Notes: a model not told the origin generated them from the sequence alone. A stretch of DNA of 64,000 nt from Nocardiopsis terrae (GCF_014651695.1 NZ_BMXJ01000005.1:449415-513414); one strand, 5' to 3'; shown: positions 35,110 to 44,294, numbered from the stretch's first letter. Program-made: numbers and translations.

Positions 35110-36249
35110 TTAGGACGTGTTCGGAAGCAGCGGTTGCCCTGCCAGAACGGTGGTGAGTGCGGCGCAGAGCATGAACGGACCCAGCGGCAGGGGTTCGGCC
35201 CGGGTGATCCGTCGCAGGGCCAGCAGGGCCAGACCGATCAGGGAGAAGGCCGTGAAGGCCCAGAAGGCAGCGACCAGTGCGCCCACCGGCCCGGCGGCCC
35301 AGCCCGCGTAGAGGCCGGTGAGCCCGGACAGTTTGACGTCGCCGAAACCGAGCCCGCCCGGTCTGATCCGCCACATCAACCAGTACAGGACCGTGATGAG
35401 GGCCATGCCGACGAGGGCCTGGGCGCCGCGTTCGGTGTCGGGGCCGGCGGGCGGGAGGAGTACGGCCGCGGCCAGGAGAAGGGCCGCCGCGGGGTAGGCG
35501 GGGGCCACGAGGGCGTCGGGCAGGCGCATGACCCGCAGGTCGATGACGGCCAGGGGGACTCCGAGCGCGACGAGCCAGAGCACCGCCAGCAGGCCGAAGG
35601 GCGACCACGTCCAGACGTGCCACGGAGTGAGGGCTCCGACCAGCGCGAAGAGCAGGGCAGTGGTGAGGACGACCGCCGTGTGCGGACGGACACGCTGTTC
35701 ACAGTGGGGGCAGGCGCCGCGCTGGCGGAAGGGGCGGGCCGCGACGAGCGGGAGTCCGCGGACGAAGGGGAGTTCGGCTCGGCAGTGCGGGCAGCAGGGC
35801 GGCGGCGGCCCGTCCTCGTCCTCCTCCGGGTCAGGGGATAAAGCGGTGTGGGAGGGCAGGGCCGGGGGGACGGCGGTCGGGGTGTCAGGCGCGCCTTCCC
35901 GGTCCGCGCGTACGCCTGTGGCACTCTCCTGAGCGGGGTGGAGCCGACGTGACGCCTGGCCCGGCGTGGTCTGCGCCGAGGGGTCGCCACCTGTCGGAAC
36001 CCGGTCCCGCCCGTCCGTCCTCGGGTCGGGCGGGGTTCCCTGCCCGGAATCGGGTCCCGAACCGGGTGTCCCGGGGGCGGGCGGCCCCGGTTCTACCGTG
36101 CTCGCGGCCCCGGGCGGACGGGCCGGGCCGAAGAGGTGGACGAGACGGCCGGAGGTACGGCCGACCACGATGCCGAGCGCACCGAGGGCGGCGGCAGCCA
36201 GGACCGCCCACAACAGCGGGGACAGCGTGAAGGCCAAGGGGGTGGGCAT
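35110..36249 (-). CDS. Type IV prepilin-like leader peptidase (A24 family)
   Basis: An aspartic membrane protease of the GxGD type that trims type IV pilin or Tad/Flp pilin precursors. The active-site aspartates are visible in [11 protein letters not shown] and [11 protein letters not shown]. Two CxxC pairs (CCPHC and CPHCEQ) mark the zinc site of the N-methylase half. About seven transmembrane helices follow. Between the first helix (about 8-30) and the zinc site lies a roughly 110-residue Pro/Gly/Asp-rich insertion, which is atypical. No pilin or pilus assembly genes are in this window. It lies upstream of aroC, an arrangement common in actinobacteria. Confidence 0.9.
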   Translation of the reverse strand: MPTPLAFTLSPLLWAVLAAAALGALGIVVGRTSGRLVHLFGPARPPGAASTVEPGPPAPGTPGSGPDSGQGTPPDPRTDGRDRVPTGGDPSAQTTPGQASRRLHPAQESATGVRADREGAPDTPTAVPPALPSHTALSPDPEEDEDGPPPPCCPHCRAELPFVRGLPLVAARPFRQRGACPHCEQRVRPHTAVVLTTALLFALVGALTPWHVWTWSPFGLLAVLWLVALGVPLAVIDLRVMRLPDALVAPAYPAAALLLAAAVLLPPAGPDTERGAQALVGMALITVLYWLMWRIRPGGLGFGDVKLSGLTGLYAGWAAGPVGALVAAFWAFTAFSLIGLALLALRRITRAEPLPLGPFMLCAALTTVLAGQPLLPNTS

Positions 36250-36388
36250 GTTCGGAAGTTACCCCTTGGGGTCGCTCCGCGACAGTGCTTCCGGTCACCT
36301 GTGGACAACCCCGCGGTCCGGGCCCCGCGCCCCGGTCCCGGCGTCCGCTCCCGCGGTCCCCTCCCGACGGGGCGGGGCCGCCGGGGGT

Positions 36389-37096
36389 TTACTCCCCGTC
36401 GCGCCGGGCGCGCACCACGGCGCTGAGTTCGACCCCTCCGGGCAGGACGTGCCGGAGTTCGGTGCTCAGTCGTTCGGCGACGCGGCGCAGCGACTCGTCG
36501 TCCCGTTCGTCCAGTTCCAGGCGGATGCCGATCTCACCGCGCTCGGAGGGGTGGATGCGTACGCGTTCGATTCCGAACTCGGCGTGGGTCACCCGGTAGA
36601 TGAGCGCCAGGACCTGCGGGTCGTCCTTGGGCTCGGGTACGGCGCCCTCTTCGGCGAACATGGTGAGGAAGCGCCCCTGAACGGTGTACGGCACCGGCCC
36701 GGACACGTCGAGGACCAGGGCGTCGGCGTTCTCCTCCAGGGTGGCCCGGCAGGCGTCCTGGGTGGTGAAGGGCACCGGTCGGGCGTCCGCGCGCCAGCGC
36801 CGGACGGCGTCCACGGAGGTGAAGGCCAACACCCCCCGCCGACCGTCCTTACCGGTCATGACGGGGATGGCCACCTCACTGTTCTTGTCCCTGGTGAGCC
36901 CGCCCGCGCCCTCCTCGGTCTCGGTGGCCACGGCGACCACCGGCACGAGCACGCGGGATCCGCTCAGTGCGGCCAGGACCTGGCGGTCGCCGATCCTGCC
37001 CGCCGCGTGGTCGCGCAGGCGGGCCTCGACTTCCGGGTCGGCACTGCCGTCGTCGTCGCGGAAGTTCTGGGCGCCGATGATCGATGGTCTGCTCAC
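36389..37096 (-). CDS. SseB family protein
   Basis: A 235-residue protein resembling the SseB N-terminal domain family: VLAALSGSRVLVPVVAVATE, later EVAIPVMTGKDGRRGVLAF, then TSVDAVRRWRADARPVPF. In enterobacteria the name belongs to a secreted factor and an enhanced-serine-sensitivity protein, but the actinobacterial members are uncharacterised cytoplasmic proteins. No signal peptide or membrane segment is seen. It is a single-gene unit, 109 bp from the MarR gene and 140 bp from the prepilin peptidase gene. Confidence 0.82.
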   Translation of the reverse strand: MSRPSIIGAQNFRDDDGSADPEVEARLRDHAAGRIGDRQVLAALSGSRVLVPVVAVATETEEGAGGLTRDKNSEVAIPVMTGKDGRRGVLAFTSVDAVRRWRADARPVPFTTQDACRATLEENADALVLDVSGPVPYTVQGRFLTMFAEEGAVPEPKDDPQVLALIYRVTHAEFGIERVRIHPSERGEIGIRLELDERDDESLRRVAERLSTELRHVLPGGVELSAVVRARRDGE

Positions 37097-37204
37097 GGGG
37101 TCCGAGCCTACCCGGGGCGGGCGTCCGCCGTGCGACCGCTTCCCGGACAGGACGGTGGGCCCGCCCCCGCCCCGCGGAGGAACGCGGTCGCCGTCCCGCC
37201 CGGG

Positions 37205-37675
37205 CTACTCGGGTTCCCCGCCCTGTTCCGGGCGCCCGCCGCCGAGCGTGTCGACGATCCCCCTGAGCTGGTCGACCTGGCTGTCGGAGAGCCGGTCGAA
37301 CATGAGGGACCGCACCCGGGCCGCGTGGCCCGGCGCCGCCCGGTCGAGGGCGCTCGCGCCCCGCTCGGTGAGGACCGCCCACAGTCCGCGCCGGTCGTCC
37401 TCGCAGTGCTCCCGCCGCACGTGGCCCTCGCGTTCGAGCCGGGCGATCTGGTGGGACAGGCGGCTTCTGGAAACGATGACGGTCTCGGCGAGGACCCGCA
37501 TGCGCATGCGCTGCCGCGGTGCCTCGGAGAGGTGGGCGAGGATCCCGTACTCGATGAGCGAGAAACCGTCACGGGTGCGCAGGTCGCGTTCGAGTTCGTC
37601 GTAGATCCAGGCGTTCATGCGCAGGAACCCACGCCAGACGTCCTGTTCGTCGGGCTCGAGCCAGGCCTTCTCCAT
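37205..37675 (-). CDS. MarR-family transcriptional regulator
   Basis: A 156-residue winged-helix regulator. Residues about 40-110 carry the MarR fold: SLIEYGILAHLSEAPRQRMRMR, the recognition helix region VIVSRSRLSHQIARLEREG, and the wing DDRRGLWAVLTERG. The N- and C-terminal helices would form the dimer. It is divergent from yceI, with a 12-bp palindrome in the shared 141-bp region, so repression of itself and of yceI is likely. No cysteine in the OhrR position is evident, so a redox role is not indicated. Confidence 0.92.
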   Translation of the reverse strand: MEKAWLEPDEQDVWRGFLRMNAWIYDELERDLRTRDGFSLIEYGILAHLSEAPRQRMRMRVLAETVIVSRSRLSHQIARLEREGHVRREHCEDDRRGLWAVLTERGASALDRAAPGHAARVRSLMFDRLSDSQVDQLRGIVDTLGGGRPEQGGEPE

Positions 37676-37728
37676 GGCCTGATTCTAACGAGGGGGTCTT
37701 GCGTCCTGGAACCCGAAGACCTAAACTC

Positions 37729-37740
37729 CTTCCCAGGAAG
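37729..37740. promoter_or_regulatory. Short palindrome between marR and yceI
   Basis: CTTCC-CA-GGAAG lies in the only AT-richer part of the divergent region and could be the operator of the MarR protein. It is short, so the assignment is tentative. Confidence 0.3.
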
Positions 37741-37816
37741 ATACTTCTAAGGCACTTTGTTCTCAGTTAGAGAGTTGGCCCGCGATCCGGGCCGTCCACA
37801 CACAGGGAGAGACACC

Positions 37817-38359
37817 ATGGCCGTTCAGGAACTCAAGCCCGGCACCTGGAAGATCGACGCCGCCCACAGCGTGGTCGGCTTCTCCGTCCGCCACATGATG
37901 GTGAGCAAGGTCCGTGGTCGCTTCGAGAAGTTCGACGCCACGCTGATCGTGCCCGAGGACCCCACCAAGGCCTCCGTCGAAGCCACCATCGACGCCGGCT
38001 CGATCAACACCGACAACGGCGACCGGGACAACCACATCCGGTCCGCCGACTTCTTCGAGACCGACAGCCACCCGGAGTTCACCTTCCGCTCCACCGGCCT
38101 GGAGGCCAAGGGCGAGGACTTCGTCCTCAAGGGGGACCTGACCATCAAGAAGAACACCCGCCCGGTCGAGCTGGCCCTGGAGTTCAACGGCTCCACCGTG
38201 GACCCCTACGGCCTGGACCGCGCCGGGTTCTCCGCCGCCACCACCATCAGCCGCAAGGAGTTCGGCGTCGACATCGAGATGCCGATGGACGGCGGCGGCG
38301 TGGTCGTCGGCGACAGGATCAACATCGAGATCGACGCCGAGTTCACCCGACAGGACTAG
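37817..38359 (+). CDS. YceI family polyisoprenoid-binding protein
   Basis: A lipocalin-like protein of 180 residues that in structural studies of the family binds polyisoprenoid chains. The family features are GTWKIDAAHSVVGFSVRHMM, FEKFDATLIV, the SINTDNGDRDNHIRSADFF motif with SHPEFTF, and DRAGFSAATTISRKEFGV. No signal peptide is present, so it should be cytoplasmic. The ATG at 37817 has GGGAGAGA upstream; the longer frame to 37757 has none. It is transcribed away from the MarR gene, which probably controls it, and ends at a stem-loop. Confidence 0.95.
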   Translation: MAVQELKPGTWKIDAAHSVVGFSVRHMMVSKVRGRFEKFDATLIVPEDPTKASVEATIDAGSINTDNGDRDNHIRSADFFETDSHPEFTFRSTGLEAKGEDFVLKGDLTIKKNTRPVELALEFNGSTVDPYGLDRAGFSAATTISRKEFGVDIEMPMDGGGVVVGDRINIEIDAEFTRQD

Positions 38360-38369
38360 GCAGCGCATC

Positions 38370-38404
38370 GTCCCGGCGCGGCGCCACCACCGCCCGGCCG
38401 GGAC
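38370..38404 (+). terminator. Stem-loop terminator after yceI
   Basis: GTCCCGGC and GCCGGGAC form a perfect 8-bp stem with a 19-base loop, starting 11 bases after the yceI stop codon. No long T tract follows. Confidence 0.45.
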
Positions 38405-38487
38405 ACCTCCGAGGACCTGGGGAGGACCTCGGCGGGAGACGGTGTCCGAGCGTGGCCGCCCGGGGGGAACGACCACCGCCCCGATTT

Positions 38488-38515
38488 TTGACGACACCCC
38501 GTCATAAAATATGTG
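38488..38515 (+). promoter_or_regulatory. Candidate promoter of the DUF2470 gene with TGACG repeat
   Basis: TTGACG (38488-38493) and TATGTG (38510-38515) are 16 bases apart in an unusually AT-rich stretch. An inverted repeat TGACG-N6-CGTCA (38489-38504) overlaps the -35 box. The leader to the GTG at 38640 would be about 118 bases. Confidence 0.35.
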
Positions 38516-38639
38516 AGGCCTCGGATATCGTCATCGGGGGAGGGTCCACACGGCCCTCCCCCGTTTCACGTTTCCGAACCGTGCGCCCGCACGCGCATGT
38601 GACAGCCCCGTGCGCCGAGAACCGCAGGAGAGCACCACC

Positions 38640-38948
38640 GTGCCGTCCAATCCCTTCTCTCCCGAGATCGTCACCGCCGTCACCGCCCACATGAACCGCG
38701 ACCACCCCGAGGACACCCTGCTCATCTGCCGCGCGCTGGGCGGCCGACCCGACGCCAGCGCCGCCCGGATGACCGGCCTGGACGGCGAGGGCGGCGACTA
38801 CGCGGTCACCGTCGGGGGAACCGAACACCATGTGCGCATCCCCTGGGCCGAACCGCTCACCGAACGCGCCCAGATCCGCGCCGAGGTCGTCCGCATGTAC
38901 CAGGAGGCCTGCGCCGAACTCGGAACCACCCCGCGCGGACAGCACTGA
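38640..38948 (+). CDS. DUF2470 domain protein
   Basis: A stand-alone DUF2470 domain of 102 residues. This domain is found at the C-terminus of HugZ-like heme-degrading and heme-binding proteins and often occurs alone in actinobacteria. The signature HMNRDHPEDTLLICRALGG contains the conserved His residues, and the rest, VRIPWAEPLTERAQIRAEVVRMY, matches the domain end. GTG 38640 has AGGAG upstream at suitable spacing. Heme binding is an inference from the family. It has its own promoter-like region and stands alone between yceI and the kinase gene. Confidence 0.85.
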   Translation: MPSNPFSPEIVTAVTAHMNRDHPEDTLLICRALGGRPDASAARMTGLDGEGGDYAVTVGGTEHHVRIPWAEPLTERAQIRAEVVRMYQEACAELGTTPRGQH

Positions 38949-39200
38949 GACGCCCCGGGAGGGCAGCGGCCCCGCCGACGTCACCGGACGGAAGCCGGTG
39001 ACGCCGGGTGACGGAAACCGGAACCAGAGCGGCACCGGAGGAGTCCAACGCGGTTGAAGGGGTTACCAGGGGAATAGGCCGACGCCCCGGGACGGGAGTG
39101 GCTCCACCACTCCGATCCGGCACGCGCACGACCTAATCTGTAAGGGTCCGCCCCTTCCCCCAGGCTCCCGGACGTCCGCAAACGACCGCCTATCCGAAGG

Positions 39201-41936
39201 ATGGCCCCGGCCCCGATGGTCACGCCCGACCCCGGTGACGAGAACGCACCGACCCAACGGATCGACCCCGCCCGACCCGCCACCCGGGCCAACCCGGCGG
39301 CGGGGGCCACGCGCTGGGTCACCCGTGTGCTCCGGCCGGGGGCCTCCCCACCGGAACCGCAGCCCGGCGCGCAGCCCGACGGAGCACCCACCCGCGTCGT
39401 CCCCCCGAGTACCGGCCCCGGGGCCGACCGCACCACCGTCCTCCCGGGAGACACCGCCGACGGCACCCGGGCCAGGGTGCCCGCCCCGCCCACCACACCG
39501 TTGGGTGGAGGCCGCCCCTCGCCACGGCCCACCGCCGACCACGGCGCGCCCGGGACCCGCCCCCCGTGGTGGCGGGTCCTGTTCGGTCCCCTCCTGGACT
39601 GGATGGCCCGCCTGGTCTCACGCGTGGTCGTGGGACCCGCGGGCGACCTCGACTACGCGGTCCCCGCCGAACTCCGCCGCCGGTACCAGGTCCTGGACCA
39701 CGTCGGTGCGGGCGGCGAGGCCGTCGTCTACCTCGCAGAACCCACCGACTCCCCCGGGCGCAGACTCGCGCTGAAGGTGTACCGGCCCGGCCACGACATC
39801 AACCGCGAACTCCTGGACCGCCTGCGCGCGCGGGGCACCGCCTCCCCGTACACGCCGGCGATCCACGGGTACGGGACCGCGGCCAGTTCCTGGGGCGAGG
39901 ACCTGGCCTGGGAGGCCCAGGAGTACTTCTCCCTGGGCACCCTGCGCGAGGTCATCAACCAGGCGCCCGTGGACGACGCACGGGCCGAGGCCGTGGTCCG
40001 CGCCGTCGCCGACTGCCTGCACCACTGGCAGGGCGAACTCCAGCACAACCACACCGACGTCAAACCCGAGAACCTCCTGGTCCGCTCCCTGGACCCGCCG
40101 GTGGTCGCCCTCACCGACTTCGGCGGGGCCGTGCGCGCCACCATGAGCCGTGTCTACGGCGGCCAGGCCGTCACCGAGGACTACGCCGCCCCCGAGGTGA
40201 TCGAGGGCCGCCGCGAGGCTCCCGCCGCCTGGTGGTCCCTGGGCGTGATGGTGCACGAACTCGTCACCGGCCGCCGCCCCGAACGCGGCGGGAACTGGCT
40301 GACCGCCCGCAACACCGAGGTGGACATCTCGGCGATCACCGACGAGCGCTGGCGCCTGCTCGCCCGCGGACTGCTCGCCCTCGCGCCCTCCGCCCGATGG
40401 GGCCACGAGGAGGTCGCCGCCTGGCTGGCCGGCGAGCGCCCGCAGATCCGCACCGCGCACCGGATGCGTCCGATCAACTTCGCCGGTGCCCTCCACGAGG
40501 ACCCGCCCAGTCTCGCCTTCGACCTGATCGACCGTTCCGACACCGGCGCGATGTGGCTGCGCAGCCACTGGCCCGAGCTGCGGACCTGGCTGGACCGCGA
40601 GGTCAACGACTACACCTTCGACCGGGCCTACCTCACCGGTCTGGACGCCCGGCCCGACCTCGCGCACGTCGCGATCAGCGCCCTGGCCGCCCGCTACGTA
40701 CCGGGGATGCCACCGCGCTTCCGCGGCCACGAGATCAGCGCGGACGGCCTACTGGCCCTGGCCACCGGCGAGGCCAGCCGCCACGCGGTGGTGCGCGAGG
40801 CGGTGGAGTCCGGTGTGGTGGGCCTGGGCTCCCAGCACTGGTGTCCGCACCCCGGCTGCCGCTCCGGGGGTTCGGGGCGGTGCGCACTGCTGGAACGGGT
40901 CCAGCACGAGGTCCCGCTCCTGATGGCACGGGTGCACGAGACCCTGGAGCGCGTCGCGGGTTCGGGCCCGGACGCACCCCGGCGCCCCGCCGCCCACGAA
41001 CTCGACTCCACCTGGGCGCGGGCCGTGGAGCTGGTACTGGTCCCCGAGACCGCCTCCCGGCACCGGTCACTGCTGCGCCGCCAGTCCTGGCACCCCAGCC
41101 AGCGCAGCGCCGCCCCGAACGCGCCCTGGTGGCTGGAGCAGCGCAGGGCCGCCCTACGTGACGGCGGCGACCAACTGGCCAGCCGGGGCGCGATGCTCAC
41201 CGCGCTCCTCCTGCTGCCCGAAGCCGCCCGGATCGGCGGCACGATCGCCGAACGCGAGCGCGCCGACGGCAGGGCGCGCCGACAGGACCGGTGGGCCTCC
41301 CTCGCCGGCTCGGCCCGTGAACGCTGGGGAAGCGCCCGGGAGAAGGTGACCACCGCCAGACAGCGGCGCGCGGAGGCCGCGGCCACCCGGCCCGACGACC
41401 CGGCGCGGTCCGAGGACCCCACTCGGCCGCAGGAGCCCGTCACCGCCGGAGAACGGCGCCGACAGGACCGGGCCGCCCGCCGGGTGGAGAAGACCATGGG
41501 CCAGATCCAGCGCGCGATGAGGGCGGGCAGGTGCCGCCGCTTCGCCTACCCGGCCGCCCTGCTGGGGCTGGTCGACGGTCTGGGCCGGGCGCTGCGGCCC
41601 GAGGCCGGTTTCTTCCCCGAGAGCGGGTTCGTCACCGACGCCTACACGGGGCTCCTGGAGTTCAGCGACAGCCCGGTGGCCGACGGGGCCGCCACGCTGA
41701 CCGGGCTGCTGCCCGGCGGGATCGGTGCGCTCTGGTGGTTCCCGGTGCTGCTGGCGGTCCTGCTCCTGGTGCTGGGCCGCACCGCTGCCAGGTCCACGGT
41801 CAAGGCGCGGCGCCGGCTGGGCGCCTTCCGTCTGGCGGTCGCGGGTTCACTGCTGATGCTCGTGGTGGTGTTCTCGACGGGGCTGCTGGCCCTGGGCTCC
41901 GGTGTGCTCATCCCGTTGGACGGTCTGCTCGGCTGA
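39201..41936 (+). CDS. Large serine/threonine protein kinase with unknown C-terminal domains and membrane anchor
   Basis: A 911-residue protein whose N-terminal 150 residues are Pro/Thr-rich and disordered. A eukaryotic-type kinase domain spans about 162-412: Gly-rich loop VGAGGEAVVYLAE, Lys192 (LALKVYRP), catalytic loop HTDVKPENLL with Asp286, TDFGG with Asp306, and AAPEVIEG. HRD is replaced by HTD, but all catalytic residues remain, so it should be active. Residues about 420-660 form an unrecognised helical region with a Cys cluster (HWCPHPGC then GRC at 561). An Arg/Ala-rich charged stretch (680-780) precedes two transmembrane helices (about 841-860 and 874-900). The target is unknown. The start has no clear ribosome-binding site; ATG 39216 is an alternative. 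Confidence 0.85.
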   Translation: MAPAPMVTPDPGDENAPTQRIDPARPATRANPAAGATRWVTRVLRPGASPPEPQPGAQPDGAPTRVVPPSTGPGADRTTVLPGDTADGTRARVPAPPTTPLGGGRPSPRPTADHGAPGTRPPWWRVLFGPLLDWMARLVSRVVVGPAGDLDYAVPAELRRRYQVLDHVGAGGEAVVYLAEPTDSPGRRLALKVYRPGHDINRELLDRLRARGTASPYTPAIHGYGTAASSWGEDLAWEAQEYFSLGTLREVINQAPVDDARAEAVVRAVADCLHHWQGELQHNHTDVKPENLLVRSLDPPVVALTDFGGAVRATMSRVYGGQAVTEDYAAPEVIEGRREAPAAWWSLGVMVHELVTGRRPERGGNWLTARNTEVDISAITDERWRLLARGLLALAPSARWGHEEVAAWLAGERPQIRTAHRMRPINFAGALHEDPPSLAFDLIDRSDTGAMWLRSHWPELRTWLDREVNDYTFDRAYLTGLDARPDLAHVAISALAARYVPGMPPRFRGHEISADGLLALATGEASRHAVVREAVESGVVGLGSQHWCPHPGCRSGGSGRCALLERVQHEVPLLMARVHETLERVAGSGPDAPRRPAAHELDSTWARAVELVLVPETASRHRSLLRRQSWHPSQRSAAPNAPWWLEQRRAALRDGGDQLASRGAMLTALLLLPEAARIGGTIAERERADGRARRQDRWASLAGSARERWGSAREKVTTARQRRAEAAATRPDDPARSEDPTRPQEPVTAGERRRQDRAARRVEKTMGQIQRAMRAGRCRRFAYPAALLGLVDGLGRALRPEAGFFPESGFVTDAYTGLLEFSDSPVADGAATLTGLLPGGIGALWWFPVLLAVLLLVLGRTAARSTVKARRRLGAFRLAVAGSLLMLVVVFSTGLLALGSGVLIPLDGLLG

Positions 41937-42001
41937 TCGGCCCCTGCGGGGCGCGGGCGCGCTAAGATCACCCGGTCCAGCGACGAGCGGAGGAGTAACA
42001 G

Positions 42002-42922
42002 GTGGGCGAAGTGTTCGCACTGCGCGCCGGAGAGTACCGGGCGCGCATCGACCGGATCGGGGCCGGACTACAGGAGCTCACCTGGCGTGAACGCGACCTG
42101 GTCTGGCCCTACACCCGCGGGGAGGGGCCCCTGGCCTTCCAGGGCCAGCTGCTGGCCCCCTGGCCCAACCGGGTCGGCTCGGGCCGCTACACCTTCCAGG
42201 GCACCGGGTACCGGCTGGACGTCAACGACGACGCCACGGGCTCGGCCATCCACGGCCTGGTTAACGACCTGGAGTGGGTTCCGCTGGAGGAGTCCGAGGA
42301 GGCGGTGACCCTGCGGCTGGACTTCGCCGGGACCTCCGGCTACCCGTTCCCGCTGGAACTGACCGTCACCTACCGGCTGGGCGTCGACGGGCTGTCCGTC
42401 ACCACCGCGGCGCGCAACACCGGCGCCGCCGAGGCCCCGTTCGGCCTGGGCTTCCACCCCTACCTCACCCTGGGCACCCCGCTGCACGAGCTCGCCGAGC
42501 GGGGCGAGGTCACCGTGGAGGCCACCGTCGGCAGTTACCAGCCGACCGACTCCCGGCTGCTGCCCGCGGGCGACCCGGTACCGGTCGCCGGGAGCGGGTT
42601 CGACCTGCGCCCGCCCGCCCGGGAACTGGGGAGCACGGTGCTGGACACCGCCTTCACCGACCTCGAACGGGACGCCGACGGGTGCGCCTGGGTGCGGCTC
42701 GGCGGGCCCGGGCACCGGGTGTCCCTGTGGTGCGGCCCGGGTTTCGGGTGGCTCCAGCTGTTCACCTCGGACACCCTGGGCGGCGGGCTCCACCGCGCCC
42801 ACCTGGCCGCCGAACCCATGACCTGTCCGCCCGACGCCCTGAACAGCGGCCGGGACCTGCTCGTCCTGGGCCCTGGAGAGAGCGTCGAACGAGCCTTCGG
42901 GATCCTCGCCGAACAGCTCTGA
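42002..42922 (+). CDS. Aldose 1-epimerase family protein
   Basis: A GalM-like beta-sandwich sugar mutarotase of 306 residues. Family features are LLAPWPNRVGSGRYTFQG, the catalytic His region GSAIHGLVNDLEW, FGLGFHPYLTLG and, near the end, LFTSDTLGG. The probable catalytic glutamate is in AAEPMTCPPDALNSG. The substrate sugar cannot be told from sequence. GTG 42002 has GGAGGAG six bases upstream. It follows the kinase gene by 65 bp with a -10-like TAAGAT (41963-41968) between, so it probably has its own promoter. Confidence 0.88.
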   Translation: MGEVFALRAGEYRARIDRIGAGLQELTWRERDLVWPYTRGEGPLAFQGQLLAPWPNRVGSGRYTFQGTGYRLDVNDDATGSAIHGLVNDLEWVPLEESEEAVTLRLDFAGTSGYPFPLELTVTYRLGVDGLSVTTAARNTGAAEAPFGLGFHPYLTLGTPLHELAERGEVTVEATVGSYQPTDSRLLPAGDPVPVAGSGFDLRPPARELGSTVLDTAFTDLERDADGCAWVRLGGPGHRVSLWCGPGFGWLQLFTSDTLGGGLHRAHLAAEPMTCPPDALNSGRDLLVLGPGESVERAFGILAEQL

Positions 42923-43005
42923 GAGGTCGGGGAGGGCGCCGCTCCCGTGCCCGGCAGGGCACCGGGATCCTTCGGTTCGTCACCGGTGGATGCCACAGTG
43001 GGACC

Positions 43006-43536
43006 ATGACGACCCTTTCCCAGCTTCGGCGGACGGCCCTGTCCCACCCTGGGACCGCCGAGCGGTCCGTCCGTCCCGGGGTGATCGCCTTCACCGTCAA
43101 CGGGACCGCCTTTGCGACGAAGGACGAGGACGGCGGCGTGCTGCTGCGCCTCCCCGAGGCGGAGGCCACCGAGGTCCTCTCCGCCCAGCCGGGGGCGCAG
43201 GCCTCGGGAGCGGAGGTTCGGGTGCCGCTGGCCGACATCGACGGCCAACGGCTCAACCACTGGGTGCGGCGTGCCTGGATGGCGCACGCCCCCGCGTCGC
43301 TGGCCGAGAGGGCGCTCGCCGCTCAGAGGGCGGTCCCCGGCGAGGTCGGGGACCTGCCCCGGGGCATCGGCGGCCCCGCCACCCGGGCGCTCGTCAACGC
43401 GGGGATCACCAGCCTCGACCGGGTGGCGGCGCTGACCGAGGCCGAACTGAAGGCGATGCACGGGGTCGGCCCCAAGGCCGTCCGGGTGTTGGGCGAGGCA
43501 CTCGACGCCTCCGGGAGCGGTTTCAGACGCCCTTGA
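43006..43536 (+). CDS. YjbR/MmcQ-like domain fused to a helix-hairpin-helix domain
   Basis: A 176-residue protein. The N-terminal part resembles the MmcQ/YjbR fold: VIAFTVNGTAFATKDEDGGVLLRLP and ADIDGQRLNHWVRRAWMAHAP (positions 43080-43310). A C-terminal helix-hairpin-helix pair, GIGGPATRALVNAG and MHGVGPKAVRVLGEAL, is typical of DNA-binding domains. DNA binding is therefore plausible but not shown. ATG 43006 begins the recognisable domain; the frame continues far upstream inside the epimerase gene, which I reject. The 3' end overlaps the convergent mocA-like gene by 14 bases. Confidence 0.75.
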   Translation: MTTLSQLRRTALSHPGTAERSVRPGVIAFTVNGTAFATKDEDGGVLLRLPEAEATEVLSAQPGAQASGAEVRVPLADIDGQRLNHWVRRAWMAHAPASLAERALAAQRAVPGEVGDLPRGIGGPATRALVNAGITSLDRVAALTEAELKAMHGVGPKAVRVLGEALDASGSGFRRP

Positions 43537-44143
43537 GCATCTCGCTCAACCTGGCGAGGTCCTCCACGGTGTCGATGTCCTCGGGACTGGCGACGTCGTC
43601 GCAGGCCACCGTGGTGACCAGGTGGGAGTAGGCGCGCAGGAAGGGGCGGGCGCCCACGTCCTGTTCGGCCATCGAGTAAACCGTGGACCAGTGCTCACGT
43701 CCCAGCATCACCGGGTTGCGGGCGTTGCCGTTGTAGGTGGCCACGGCGACGCGGGCACCCTGTTCGTAGGCTTCCACCAGGCGGCGGACGGCTTCGGCGG
43801 TGACCAGCGGCTGGTCCGCGAGGGCGACGAGGAGGGCGTCGACGGTGTCGGGCACGGCATCGATCCCGGCACGGACCGAGGAGCCCATTCCGGTGGACCA
43901 GTCGGGGTTGTTCACCGTGAGGGCGCCGGCCACGGTGGTGTCCGCGGCACCCAGCACGACCATGACCGGGGCGCAACCGCCCTGGCCCAGGATGCGCGCG
44001 CCCCGGTCCACGAGGCGTTCACCGCCGAGTTCCACCAGGGCCTTGGGACGGCCGAGTCTGCTCCCCGAACCGGCCGCCAACAGCAGACCCGCAACCAGGC
44101 CCGTACGATCAGCTCCCCTGTTCTCCGGCTCCCCAGTACCCAT
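43523..44143 (-). CDS. MocA-like nucleotidyltransferase (molybdenum cofactor cytidylyl/guanylyl transferase family)
   Basis: A 206-residue nucleotidyltransferase of the MobA/MocA group, which adds CMP or GMP to molybdopterin cofactor. The N-terminal NTP loop reads GLLLAAGSGSRLGRPKAL, the metal-binding region is ALLVALADQPLVTAEAV, and ARNPVMLGREHW follows. CMP specificity (MocA) would fit a xanthine-dehydrogenase-type enzyme and the xdhC neighbour, but GMP cannot be excluded. It lies 125 bp downstream of xdhC on the same strand. No structural molybdo-hydroxylase genes are in the window. Confidence 0.85.
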   Translation of the reverse strand: MGTGEPENRGADRTGLVAGLLLAAGSGSRLGRPKALVELGGERLVDRGARILGQGGCAPVMVVLGAADTTVAGALTVNNPDWSTGMGSSVRAGIDAVPDTVDALLVALADQPLVTAEAVRRLVEAYEQGARVAVATYNGNARNPVMLGREHWSTVYSMAEQDVGARPFLRAYSHLVTTVACDDVASPEDIDTVEDLARLSEMLKGV

Positions 44144-44257
44144 GACGCGATGATGCCACGGACCGGTCTCCCGGATGGCCCGCCTGGTTCAGCCCGCACA
44201 CAAGAATCGGGGCATGCCACCACGACCAAGGCTCTGAACTGGCACTTTCTTGAAGAC

Positions 44258-44294
44258 CCGGTTTCGGTTCACCTTTGACGCTGACCGAATCCGG
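44258..44294 (-). terminator. Stem-loop at the xdhC stop codon
   Basis: CCGGTTTCGGT and ACCGAATCCGG pair with one mismatch around a 15-base loop that includes the end of xdhC. It may reduce read-through into the mocA-like gene. Confidence 0.35.

Noticed and set aside
33878..35623. Extended aroC start at 35623
   Set aside because: The extra 188 residues overlap the prepilin peptidase gene in another frame and do not belong to chorismate synthase; the family N-terminus begins at 35059.
39566..41161. A 531-residue Arg/Gly/Pro-rich frame inside the kinase gene
   Set aside because: It is a frame-shifted shadow of the kinase domain, whose catalytic motifs are in the other frame.
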